Assembly (NCBI GenBank): GCA_937928295.1
Contig: CALEYY010000030.1
Location: 1-8,117 of the forward strand
Direction: 5' to 3'
DNA: 8,117 nucleotides
DNA from: an uncultured Moraxellaceae bacterium
Lineage (GTDB): Bacteria > Pseudomonadota > Gammaproteobacteria > Pseudomonadales > Moraxellaceae
The notes below the pieces were generated by a model. The model did not search any database. It was given only the letters and a program-made list of their open reading frames with translations, and was not told where the DNA came from. The stretch's first letter is position 1; every line of letters begins with the position of its first letter. The position numbers were made by a program, and so were the translations under genes. Positions 1-5,784 of this stretch are shown here, one piece after another.

Positions 1-128
1 TTGCCGATGTTGACCACACCATCCGCCAGCAGCGGTGCCACCAGCAAAGGCAGTGCAGCATTCTTCGCGCCGGAAATACGGACATCGCCATTCAGCGCAC
101 GACCGCCCGTAATCAATAATTTATCCAT
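1..128 (-). CDS. murA: UDP-N-acetylglucosamine 1-carboxyvinyltransferase, N-terminal part (runs off window)
   Basis: Only the first 42 codons are present; the gene continues past base 1. MurA transfers enolpyruvate from phosphoenolpyruvate to UDP-GlcNAc in the cytoplasm, the first committed step of peptidoglycan synthesis. The visible N-terminus begins MDKLLITGG and contains the family motif SGAKNAALP at residues 19-27. Lys22 and Asn23 fall at exactly the positions of the conserved substrate-binding pair in E. coli MurA. The ATG at 128-126 is preceded by a purine-rich stretch (AAGGCAGAG on the minus strand) that can serve as ribosome binding site. It lies 30 bp downstream of ibaG on the same strand with no visible terminator between, so it is probably the last or a late gene of the mla cluster. 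Identification is firm despite the short fragment; whether the remainder is intact cannot be seen. Confidence 0.93.
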   Translation of the reverse strand, partial: MDKLLITGGRALNGDVRISGAKNAALPLLVAPLLADGVVNIG

Positions 129-158
129 GAAGCTCTGCCTTAAAAATGAGCGAAATAA

Positions 159-410
159 TCAGCCGAACAACTTCATCTTGCGCCACTCTTCCGGCGTCAG
201 CGTCTGCATGCTGACGGCGTGAATCGCGCCACTGGCAATATGCGTCTGCAACGGCGCATAGACAAGCTGCTGCTTTGCCACTGGTCGGAGGCTTTCAAAC
301 GCCGGGTGCACGATGGTCACGGTAAATTTCCCACCATCGCCGGTAACCGCGATGTGGGGTGCTTCAGGAATGGCAGCAGTCAGCAAGGACTGAATCTCGG
401 CAGCGTTCAT
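159..410 (-). CDS. ibaG: BolA-family protein IbaG
   Basis: This 83-residue protein is a BolA-family member of the IbaG (YrbA) type, close to the 84-89 residues typical of the family. BolA-type proteins partner with monothiol glutaredoxins and take part in iron-sulfur cluster handling; IbaG has also been linked to acid stress. The fold signature is clear: an N-terminal helix (AAEIQSLL), a strand region GDGGKFTVTIV around residues 25-35, and the core FESLRPVAKQQLVYAPL near 38-54. The conserved IHAVSM.TLTPEEW segment follows at about residues 63-76; its histidine is the invariant BolA-family residue thought to contact the cluster. Its ATG overlaps the mlaB stop by four bases (ATGA), so translation is probably coupled. 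Its position between mlaB and murA is the standard gammaproteobacterial one and supports the name over generic BolA. Confidence 0.93.
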   Translation of the reverse strand: MNAAEIQSLLTAAIPEAPHIAVTGDGGKFTVTIVHPAFESLRPVAKQQLVYAPLQTHIASGAIHAVSMQTLTPEEWRKMKLFG

Positions 411-748
411 TGGGGCTCGTGTGTAGCAGAGGTAAATACAGGAAGCAGGTTGCTGGCCTGCAGAATGGCTTGCAGGCGCTCAGGGATAGCACGCAGCGTC
501 AACACTTGCTGACGCTTGGCAGCGGCGCGGCGCCAGGACATCAGCACGGCAGCAGTAACGCTGTTGCCGGTGGTGAGGCCGGCCAGATCACAAACCACGG
601 CACCCGCCGGGAGCTGGGTCATCAGCGCCAGGCCAGCAGCCTCGCACTGGCCGGCATTGGCGCTGTCAACCGCACCTGCCAGCGCCAGACCATTGCCTTC
701 GCTGAGGCGCGAGACGACTGCCTTCATGGTTTGGCTTTCTGCCTTCAT
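407..748 (-). CDS. mlaB: MlaB, STAS-domain subunit of the phospholipid transporter
   Basis: This 113-residue cytoplasmic STAS protein matches MlaB (NTP-binding-like subunit; Ttg2E in pseudomonads), which binds the outer face of the MlaF ATPase and stabilises and activates the MlaFEDB complex. The call rests on the single small alpha/beta domain, the segment AVVCDLAGLTTGNSV at about residues 50-64 ahead of the STAS helix, and its place directly after mlaC. Overall sequence similarity to E. coli MlaB (97 residues) is low. By my alignment the conserved Thr of E. coli MlaB (Thr52) is a Ser here (Ser63), preceded by Asn rather than Asp. The first ATG (748-746) overlaps the mlaC stop as ATGA and has AAGG upstream. 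A second in-frame ATG at Met8 (727-725) would give 106 residues and is a realistic alternative. It also overlaps ibaG by four bases. Confidence 0.85.
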   Translation of the reverse strand: MKAESQTMKAVVSRLSEGNGLALAGAVDSANAGQCEAAGLALMTQLPAGAVVCDLAGLTTGNSVTAAVLMSWRRAAAKRQQVLTLRAIPERLQAILQASNLLPVFTSATHEPQ

Positions 749-1446
749 GGCTTAACCTTGACGGCATCAATCGAGGCCGCATCGGGTGCCCAGGCCACAA
801 TAGCCTTGTCGATGTTGCCAGCAGACTGCTCCACCACTTCGGCGAAGCGCTTGCGGAAAGTCAGGCCCAGATTCAAGCCATTGACGATGAGGTTGCGAGC
901 CTTCCACACACCCGTAGTATCACGCACCATCTGGAAAGTCACCGGAACCATCGTGCCCGACTCCAGCGTGACTTCAACATCCACCTGGGCGCGTGTGAGA
1001 TCGGCACCCGGCGTGTACGGCTTGACCACGATTTTCTGGTTGTTGTAACCCGCAAGACCATTGGAATAAGTACGGATCATGCTCTGCTTGAAAGTGGTCA
1101 CAAAGCGATCGCGCTGCTCCGGGGTGGCCTGACGGAAATACTGACCCATGACACCACGGGCAATGCCAGAAATATCCACAAACGGCGTGATGTTCTGATC
1201 CACCAGCGCGGCCAGGGCCACCGGGCTCTTCTGCAGAATCTTGCGATCCTTGACGATGCGCGCCGTCAGGCTGTCGATAGATTTCTGCACGACAACCTGC
1301 GGATTGGCCTCGGGCGCATTCACCACCACGGCAGCCGTCGCCACCGCCACATTGGCAACAGCAACATTGGCAGTCGCGGCAACAGGAGCGGCCAACACGG
1401 GCTGTGCAGCAACGGATACCAACAGCATTCCTAACAAACGGTTCAT
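745..1446 (-). CDS. mlaC: MlaC, periplasmic phospholipid-binding carrier
   Basis: MlaC ferries phospholipids through the periplasm between the outer-membrane MlaA-porin complex and the inner-membrane MlaFEDB complex. The 233-residue product has a Sec signal peptide: Arg3, a hydrophobic core at residues 4-14, and a likely cut after VLA at residue 19. An unusual Ala/Val/Asn linker follows (residues 20-48), and then the MlaC/Ttg2D domain from about 50 to 215. Family landmarks are LVDQNITPFVD, the GQYFRQATPEQRDRFV segment near 120-135, the YSNGLAGYNNQ segment near 148-158, and VWKARNLIVNGLNLGLTFRKRF near the end, which resembles the W.AYD...EG.S motif of E. coli MlaC. E. coli MlaC is about 211 residues, and the linker accounts for most of the extra length. 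An AAGGAT box 8 bases upstream of the ATG supports this start. It sits 27 bp after mlaD and overlaps mlaB by four bases. Confidence 0.95.
   Translation of the reverse strand: MNRLLGMLLVSVAAQPVLAAPVAATANVAVANVAVATAAVVVNAPEANPQVVVQKSIDSLTARIVKDRKILQKSPVALAALVDQNITPFVDISGIARGVMGQYFRQATPEQRDRFVTTFKQSMIRTYSNGLAGYNNQKIVVKPYTPGADLTRAQVDVEVTLESGTMVPVTFQMVRDTTGVWKARNLIVNGLNLGLTFRKRFAEVVEQSAGNIDKAIVAWAPDAASIDAVKVKP
1342..1371 (-). repeat. Tandem 15-bp repeat coding for ANVAV in the MlaC linker
   Basis: Two adjacent 15-base units on the minus strand (1371-1357 and 1356-1342) each encode Ala-Asn-Val-Ala-Val. They differ at three positions, all third codon positions. A degenerate third unit (1341-1327) encodes Ala-Thr-Ala-Ala-Val. 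The repeat lies in the predicted flexible linker just after the MlaC signal peptide. Confidence 0.8.
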
Positions 1447-1473
1447 AACGCGATCCTTGAAGTAGTGTCAGGT

Positions 1474-1983
1474 TTAAAACGCTGCATCAGCCGATTCGGC
1501 TGACGCAGCCGGTGCCGCCTTGGGCGCTTCCGTAGCCTTGTTGAACAGGAATTTGCCGATCAAGTCTTCCAGCACCAGCGACGACTGTGTCTGCTCGATA
1601 CGGCTGCCTTCTTTCAGATAAGTGTCGTCAGCGCCCGGTGTCAGGCCGATGTACTTCTCGCCGAGCAGACCCGAGGTCAGGATCGCCGCTACGGAGTCGG
1701 TGCTGATATCGCTGACATTGCTGTCGATAGCCATCTCGACGCGGGCCTGCTGGGTCTTGGCATCGAGCGTAATGGATTCGACACGACCCACGCTGACGCC
1801 GGCGATGGTGACCTTGGCGCGCTCGGTAAGACCGCCCACATTCTGGAACAAGGCATGCACGCGGTACGACTGCTTGCTGGTTTCACCCGACAGGCCGCTG
1901 ACCTGAATGGCGAGAAACATGAGAGCACCAAACGCCAGCAACAGGAAAGCGCCAACCAGCAACTCAAGGGATTTAATGCGCAT
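1474..1983 (-). CDS. mlaD: MlaD, membrane-anchored MCE-domain phospholipid-binding protein
   Basis: MlaD forms the hexameric MCE ring on the periplasmic side of the MlaFEDB complex, through whose central pore phospholipids pass to or from MlaC. The 169-residue protein starts MRIKSLELLVGAF and has one transmembrane helix at about residues 8-27. The MCE domain (about 38-115) shows YRVHALFQNVGGL, RAKVTIAGVSVGRVESI and the diagnostic GLLGEKYIGLTPG. The C-terminal helix that lines the pore is present as SLVLEDLIGKFLF, followed by an Ala/Pro-rich tail. An open frame extends upstream to 2100, but that part lies inside mlaE. The ATG at 1983-1981 fits the family start and shares its A with the mlaE stop (TGATG). 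It is slightly shorter than the 183-residue E. coli protein, the difference being in the tail. Confidence 0.96.
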   Translation of the reverse strand: MRIKSLELLVGAFLLLAFGALMFLAIQVSGLSGETSKQSYRVHALFQNVGGLTERAKVTIAGVSVGRVESITLDAKTQQARVEMAIDSNVSDISTDSVAAILTSGLLGEKYIGLTPGADDTYLKEGSRIEQTQSSLVLEDLIGKFLFNKATEAPKAAPAASAESADAAF

Positions 1984-2765
1984 CAGACGCCTCCAAACAT
2001 GACGGCGGTGAGGATGAAATCCAGTGCCAGAACCGCCAAAGAACCATAAACCACCGTACGCGTGGTGGCACGCGAAATGCCCTCGCTGGTGGGCTCGCAA
2101 TCGTAACCCTGGAAGACCGCAATCCAGGTTACGGCAATACCGAAGGCCAGGGCCTTGATCAAGCCATTGAGCACATCATCGGCAAACTCGACCGACTGCT
2201 GCATGTTGGCCCAGTACGATCCTTCAAAAATGCCCAGCCAGTCCACGCCGACCAAACGGCCACCGAGGATGCCCACCGCCGTGAAGATCATTGCCAGCAT
2301 GGGCAGCGTCAGCACGCCGGCCCAGAAGCGCGGCGCGACGATGCGACGCAGCGGATCGACACCAATCATCTCCATGCTCGACAGCTGCTCGGTGGCTTTC
2401 ATCAAGCCGATTTCGGCTGTCAGCGCCGAACCTGCGCGACCTGCAAAGAGCAGTGCGGTCACCACCGGTCCCAGCTCGCGCGTCAGCGTGAGCGACACCA
2501 GTGTGCCCAGCGCCTGCTCGCTGCCGTAAGTAATCAGAATGTTGTAGCCCTGCAGGCCGAGCACCATGCCGATGAACAACCCCGATACGACAATAATCAC
2601 CAGCGACAACACGCCGACCGCATAGACCTGCTGAATCAGCAGTGGCAGAGCCAGTCGCCAGCGCGGCCAACACACCAGCGCCTGCCAGAGAAACACGGAG
2701 GCCGCTCCCAGCGTGCGCACTACATCCAGACCACGGGCACCGAGTGCCTGCACACGCATCAGCAT
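1983..2765 (-). CDS. mlaE: MlaE, permease subunit of the phospholipid ABC transporter
   Basis: MlaE is the inner-membrane permease of the MlaFEDB complex; two copies bind the MlaF ATPases below and the MlaD ring above. The 260-residue product equals the E. coli length. It has an N-terminal interfacial helix (about 1-35) and hydrophobic segments near 45-70, 100-112, 147-170, 200-220 and 238-258. The MlaE/YrbE family core is unmistakable: LTRELGPVVTALLFAGRAGSA at about 93-113 continues to the coupling-helix region LMKATEQLSSMEMIGVDP and then the APRFWAG segment. The open frame runs much further upstream inside mlaF. I chose the ATG at 2765-2763 because GGGAG lies six bases before it and the mlaF stop is one base away. 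Met3 (2759-2757) is a possible alternative with poorer spacing. Confidence 0.96.
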   Translation of the reverse strand: MLMRVQALGARGLDVVRTLGAASVFLWQALVCWPRWRLALPLLIQQVYAVGVLSLVIIVVSGLFIGMVLGLQGYNILITYGSEQALGTLVSLTLTRELGPVVTALLFAGRAGSALTAEIGLMKATEQLSSMEMIGVDPLRRIVAPRFWAGVLTLPMLAMIFTAVGILGGRLVGVDWLGIFEGSYWANMQQSVEFADDVLNGLIKALAFGIAVTWIAVFQGYDCEPTSEGISRATTRTVVYGSLAVLALDFILTAVMFGGV

Positions 2766-2766
2766 C

Positions 2767-3570
2767 TTAAGCTCCCAGCACATCAGCCCAGGGCTGCGAT
2801 GGATAGTGAAAGCGCACCGGACCTTCCGCGCTGCCATTGAGGAACTGCTGAATGAACGGAGATTCCGACGCGCGCAGCTGCTCGGGCGAGCCCTCGCCGA
2901 CCACGGCACCGTTGGCCAGCACATAGATGTAGTCAGCGATGGACAGCGTCTCGTTGACATCGTGCGAGACGATGACCGAGGTCAGGTCGAGCGCCTCGCG
3001 CAGCGTGCGGATCAGGCGCACGAGCACGCCCATGACCATCGGATCCTGACCGGCAAAGGGCTCGTCGTACATGATCAGATGCGGATCGAGCGCGATGGCG
3101 CGGGCCAGCGCGGCCCGTCGTGCCATGCCGCCAGACAACTCGGCCGGCATGAGCTGCTCGGCACCGCGCAGACCGACCGACTCGAGCTTCATCAGCACGA
3201 TGTCGTGAATCAGGCTTTCGCTGAGCTGGGTGTGTGCACGCAGTGGGAAGGCGACATTTTCATGCACGGTAAGATCGCTAAACAGCGCGCCCGACTGAAA
3301 CAGCATGCCCATGCGCGCGCGCAGCTTGAACAGGTCATCGCGCGATAGCGTCGGCACATTCTGACCGTCCACCCAGACTTCGCCGCTGTCCGGGCGCAGC
3401 TGGCCGCCGATGAAGCGCAGCAGCGTGGTCTTGCCACAGCCCGACGGCCCCATGATGGCCGTGACTTGGCCACGACGAATACGAACATTGACGCGATCAA
3501 AGATAAGGCGATCACCGCGACTGAAGCTGAGGTCGCGGATATGAACCAGATCGCTGGAGGAATCTGCCAT
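2767..3570 (-). CDS. mlaF: MlaF, ATPase subunit of the phospholipid ABC transporter
   Basis: MlaF is the cytoplasmic ATPase that powers MlaFEDB. The 267-residue protein (E. coli 269) has the Walker A motif GPSGCGKTT at residues 41-49 with Lys47, a Q-loop at LFQSGALF (Gln92), the signature LSGGMARRAALARAIAL from 145, Walker B LIMYDEP with Glu170, and the switch His203 in IVSHD. The MlaF-type GQDP after Walker B and the C-terminal tail (GPVRFHYPSQPW), which in E. coli crosses to the partner subunit near MlaB, separate it from other ABC ATPases. The frame stays open upstream to 4122, but that stretch is antisense to kdsD and the intergenic region, and the ATG at 3570-3568 gives the family N-terminus. 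No strong ribosome binding site is visible, so the start rests on homology. It is the first gene of the minus-strand cluster. Confidence 0.96.
   Translation of the reverse strand: MADSSSDLVHIRDLSFSRGDRLIFDRVNVRIRRGQVTAIMGPSGCGKTTLLRFIGGQLRPDSGEVWVDGQNVPTLSRDDLFKLRARMGMLFQSGALFSDLTVHENVAFPLRAHTQLSESLIHDIVLMKLESVGLRGAEQLMPAELSGGMARRAALARAIALDPHLIMYDEPFAGQDPMVMGVLVRLIRTLREALDLTSVIVSHDVNETLSIADYIYVLANGAVVGEGSPEQLRASESPFIQQFLNGSAEGPVRFHYPSQPWADVLGA
2772..2776 (-). promoter_or_regulatory. Ribosome binding site for mlaE
   Basis: GGGAG on the minus strand, inside the last codons of mlaF, stands six bases before the ATG at 2765. This spacing favours that ATG over the one two codons later. Confidence 0.6.
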
Positions 3571-3600
3571 GGCAATAGTTTCGAGCCAATAAAGGCGCGC

Positions 3601-3609
3601 ATCATAGCA
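3601..3609 (-). promoter_or_regulatory. Extended -10 promoter element for the mlaF cluster
   Basis: The minus strand reads TGC TATGAT here: an extended -10 TG motif joined to a hexamer matching TATAAT at five of six positions. No good -35 hexamer lies 16-18 bases upstream, which is typical of extended -10 promoters. Transcription would start near 3594, giving a 5' leader of about 25 nt before the mlaF ATG. It is the best sigma-70-type candidate in the divergent region. Confidence 0.5.
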
Positions 3610-3649
3610 CCGGATCTTTTTCGGCGGAATCAAAGCGTAGGACTGGTGG

Positions 3650-3659
3650 CAAGCGCTTG
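3650..3659. repeat. 10-bp perfect palindrome in the divergent promoter region
   Basis: CAAGCGCTTG is its own reverse complement and lies about mid-way between mlaF and kdsD. It falls within the spacer upstream of the candidate kdsD -10 and about 40 bp upstream of the mlaF -10, so it could be a shared operator half or core. A 10-bp palindrome alone is weak evidence. Confidence 0.35.
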
Positions 3660-3666
3660 GCTTGGC

Positions 3667-3672
3667 CATAAT
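3667..3672 (+). promoter_or_regulatory. Candidate -10 hexamer for kdsD
   Basis: CATAAT matches the sigma-70 -10 consensus at five of six positions and would start a transcript near 3679, about 42 nt before the kdsD ATG. The matching -35 position (around 3644-3649, TGGTGG) is poor, so this is only a candidate. The 3571-3720 interval otherwise shows no open frame of its own that looks real and no terminator. Confidence 0.27.
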
Positions 3673-3720
3673 TACCTGACAAAGTTGGCACTGAATTTGT
3701 ATGAGCTTCGGGATGACTTC

Positions 3721-4692
3721 ATGACCAACAACGATTTTGTGACCACCGGCCAGCGCGTCCTGCAGGTCGAACTCGACGCCATCGAAGCCTTGCGGCCACT
3801 CATTGGCGACGACTTCCGCCGCGCCTGCGAGCTGCTCATGGCCTGCAAGGGCCGCGTCGTCATCACCGGCATGGGCAAGTCCGGCCATATCGGCAACAAG
3901 ATTGCCGCCACCCTCGCCTCCACCGGCACGCCGGCTTTTTTCATGCACCCCGGCGAGGCCAGCCACGGCGACCTCGGCATGGTCACGGCGCAGGATGTGG
4001 TGATTGCCATTTCCAACTCCGGCGAAGCTCACGAAATCCTTGCCATCATCCCGGTCATCAAACGACTGCGCGCCAAGCTCATCAGCATTACGGCGCTGGC
4101 CGACTGCAGCATGGGTCGTCACGCCGATGTGGCACTGACCATCGGCAAGTCGCCGGAAGCTTGCCCGCTGGGTCTGGCCCCCACTTCATCGACCACCAAT
4201 ACGCTGGTGCTGGGCGATGCCCTGGCTGTGGCACTGCTGGAAGCGCGCGGCTTCACCGCCGAAGACTTCGCGCTGTCGCATCCCGGTGGCGCGCTCGGCC
4301 GCCGCCTGCTGCTGCTGGTCGATGACATCATGAACAAGGGCGAGCAAGTGCCGATCGTCAAGGTCGGCACGCCGATTCGCGACGCCCTGCTGGAAATCAC
4401 GCGCAAGGGTCTGGGCATGACCACCGTAGTCGATGCCAACGGCAGCCTCGTCGGTCTGTTCACCGACGGCGACTTGCGTCGCACCATCGACCAGAATCTC
4501 GACATTCGTATCACGCCCATCGAACAAGTCATGACGCCAAACTGCCTGACCGTGCCGGCCGGCATTCTGGCTGCGCAGGCACTAGCCGAAATGGAAGCTC
4601 GTCGCATCAACGGCGTGGTCGTGGTCGATGATCAGCGCCGCCCGCTGGGGGCGGTCAACATGCATGGTTTCCTGAAAGCAGGAGTGGTCTGA
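3721..4692 (+). CDS. kdsD: D-arabinose 5-phosphate isomerase
   Basis: KdsD converts D-ribulose 5-phosphate to D-arabinose 5-phosphate, the first step toward Kdo, the sugar that links lipid A to the LPS core. The 323-residue protein (E. coli 328) has an N-terminal SIS domain with the sugar-phosphate motif VVITGMGKSGHIG at residues 46-58 and the HPGEASHGDLGM block at 76-87. Further SIS motifs are ISNSGEAHE and LSHPGGALGRR. Lys53, Glu105, Glu146 and His187 line up, with a constant offset of six, with the catalytic Lys59, Glu111, Glu152 and His193 of the E. coli enzyme as I recall them. Two CBS domains follow from about residue 205 to the end (DDIMNKG..., QVMTPNCLTV...). The frame is open upstream to 3466 across the mlaF start. 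The ATG at 3721 matches the family and has GGGA seven bases before it. The stop overlaps the kdsC start (TGATG). Confidence 0.96.
   Translation: MTNNDFVTTGQRVLQVELDAIEALRPLIGDDFRRACELLMACKGRVVITGMGKSGHIGNKIAATLASTGTPAFFMHPGEASHGDLGMVTAQDVVIAISNSGEAHEILAIIPVIKRLRAKLISITALADCSMGRHADVALTIGKSPEACPLGLAPTSSTTNTLVLGDALAVALLEARGFTAEDFALSHPGGALGRRLLLLVDDIMNKGEQVPIVKVGTPIRDALLEITRKGLGMTTVVDANGSLVGLFTDGDLRRTIDQNLDIRITPIEQVMTPNCLTVPAGILAAQALAEMEARRINGVVVVDDQRRPLGAVNMHGFLKAGVV
4680..4684 (+). promoter_or_regulatory. Ribosome binding site for kdsC
   Basis: AGGAG, seven bases before the kdsC ATG and inside the last codons of kdsD, is the strongest Shine-Dalgarno sequence in the plus-strand cluster. It fixes the start that overlaps the kdsD stop. 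Confidence 0.75.
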
Positions 4693-5225
4693 TGCTCTCG
4701 GTTCGTATCAAGGAAAAGGCTGCTCGCATTCGCCTGCTGGCACTCGATGTGGATGGCGTGCTGTCTGACGGCCGCCTCTTTTTCGCGGAAGATGGCCAGG
4801 AGCTGAAGACCTTCGACACGCAGGACGGCCACGGCATCAAGATGCTGCAGAGCGCCGGCATCGAAGTCGCCATCATTACCGGGCGCACCACGCAGCTGGT
4901 GCAGCGCCGCGCCGCCAATCTGAAGATCAAGCACCTGCTGCAAGGTCGCGAAGACAAGCTGGTGGCGCTGAAAGAGCTGATTGCCGAGCTCGGCTATGAG
5001 CTTGAAGAAGTGGCTTATGTTGGCGATGACTGGCCTGATCTGCCCGCCATTCTCGCCTCCGGCCTGGGCGTCGCCGTGGCCAACGCGCACAGCGAGCTGC
5101 GTGCACGCGCCGATCATGTCACCACGCTCACCGGCGGTCGTGGTGCCGTGCGTGAAGTCTGCGATCTGCTGCTGCACGCGCAGAGCCGCTACGACGCCGC
5201 GCTCGCGCCCTACCTGGCCATCTGA
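4692..5225 (+). CDS. kdsC: 3-deoxy-D-manno-octulosonate 8-phosphate phosphatase
   Basis: KdsC removes phosphate from Kdo 8-phosphate to release Kdo for activation by KdsB. The 177-residue protein is a cap-less (C0) HAD phosphatase. Motif I is LALDVDGVLSDG with nucleophile Asp19 and acid/base Asp21. Motif II is IITGR with Thr63, motif III is Lys89 in GREDKL, and motif IV is YVGDDWPD with Asp112, Asp113 and Asp116 for magnesium. The segment KTFDTQDGHGIKML at about 39-52 is characteristic of KdsC tetramers. Slightly shorter than E. coli KdsC (188), with the difference spread over the termini. The ATG shares a base with the kdsD stop. The intact kdsD-kdsC pair means arabinose 5-phosphate formation and Kdo dephosphorylation are encoded together; KdsA and KdsB must lie elsewhere. 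Confidence 0.96.
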   Translation: MLSVRIKEKAARIRLLALDVDGVLSDGRLFFAEDGQELKTFDTQDGHGIKMLQSAGIEVAIITGRTTQLVQRRAANLKIKHLLQGREDKLVALKELIAELGYELEEVAYVGDDWPDLPAILASGLGVAVANAHSELRARADHVTTLTGGRGAVREVCDLLLHAQSRYDAALAPYLAI

Positions 5226-5226
5226 C

Positions 5227-5784
5227 ATGGATATACGCCCGCTGCTGCAACTGTCCACGGTGCTGATTGCCGTTGGCGCAGGCGCATATTACGGCTGGGG
5301 CGGACTCACGCCTGACAATGTCGCAACAGACAATGGCAGCGGGCCGGACTATATCGTGGAGCAGGTTCAACTCTGGCAAACCGATGCCAAGGGCAATTTG
5401 ATGCGTCGCATGCAGGGCACACAACTGACCCATCACGCACAGCCCGAGCGTTTCCATTTGACGCAGCCCGATATACAGCTCTACAGCCAAGGCCAGTTGC
5501 TCTGGCGGCTGACGGCCGCGCAGGCAGACAGCCCTGATCCAGCGACCGATGTGTGGCTGTCGGGCCATGTGGTGGCGCTGCGCCAGCAAGGTGCCGAACC
5601 CTTGCGCTTGGAAACCTCGCGCCTGCACGCCAACCCGCGTGGTGATCGCCTCGACAGCCCGGCTGCCGTGCGCGTCATCAGCCCGCGCGGAACCATGACG
5701 GGCGTTGGCCTGAATGTCGATCTGCGCGCCAAATCCGTCGAACTGAATTCTGCCGTTGAGGTTCACTATGCACCGTCCTACTAA
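5227..5784 (+). CDS. lptC: LptC, inner-membrane anchored LPS transport protein
   Basis: LptC receives LPS from the LptB2FG ABC transporter and passes it to LptA at the periplasmic start of the Lpt bridge. The 185-residue protein (E. coli 191) has a short cytoplasmic N-terminus, one membrane helix at about residues 6-24, and a periplasmic beta-jellyroll from about 40. Landmarks are PDYIVEQVQLW, GTQLTHHAQPERFHLTQPDI, WRLTAAQAD and DVWLSGHVV; near the C-terminus come LRLETSRLHANPRGDRLDSP and the final strand GTMTGVGLNVDLRAKSVEL, the usual YrbK/LptC pattern. The ATG at 5227 starts one base after the kdsC stop; its ribosome binding site is weak, so coupling to kdsC is likely. The 3' end overlaps lptA by 17 bases. 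Sequence conservation in this family is low, but motif order, size and context agree. Confidence 0.94.
   Translation: MDIRPLLQLSTVLIAVGAGAYYGWGGLTPDNVATDNGSGPDYIVEQVQLWQTDAKGNLMRRMQGTQLTHHAQPERFHLTQPDIQLYSQGQLLWRLTAAQADSPDPATDVWLSGHVVALRQQGAEPLRLETSRLHANPRGDRLDSPAAVRVISPRGTMTGVGLNVDLRAKSVELNSAVEVHYAPSY
5758..5761 (+). promoter_or_regulatory. Ribosome binding site that sets the lptA start
   Basis: GAGG lies six bases before the ATG at 5768 and within lptC. It favours that ATG over the in-frame TTG at 5756, which overlaps this site. Confidence 0.6.

Noticed and set aside
129..158. Possible terminator between ibaG and murA
   Set aside because: No stem of useful length precedes the short T run on the minus strand, so readthrough into murA is more likely.
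359..1048. Long plus-strand open frame (229 codons) opposite mlaB and mlaC
   Set aside because: It is antisense to two clear conserved genes; its product has no recognisable domain and reflects high-GC codon bias.
1984..2100. Longer MlaD start using an upstream ATG
   Set aside because: The extra 39 residues lie inside mlaE and lack any MlaD similarity, whereas MRIKSLELLVGAF is the normal family start.
2713..3348. Plus-strand open frame (211 codons) opposite mlaF
   Set aside because: Mirror of the MlaF reading frame; rich in Arg/His/Gln as typical for antisense frames, and no ribosome binding site or family match.
3571..4122. Open upstream extension of the mlaF frame (about 184 codons)
   Set aside because: It runs antisense through kdsD and the promoter region; the MlaF family N-terminus begins at the ATG at 3570.
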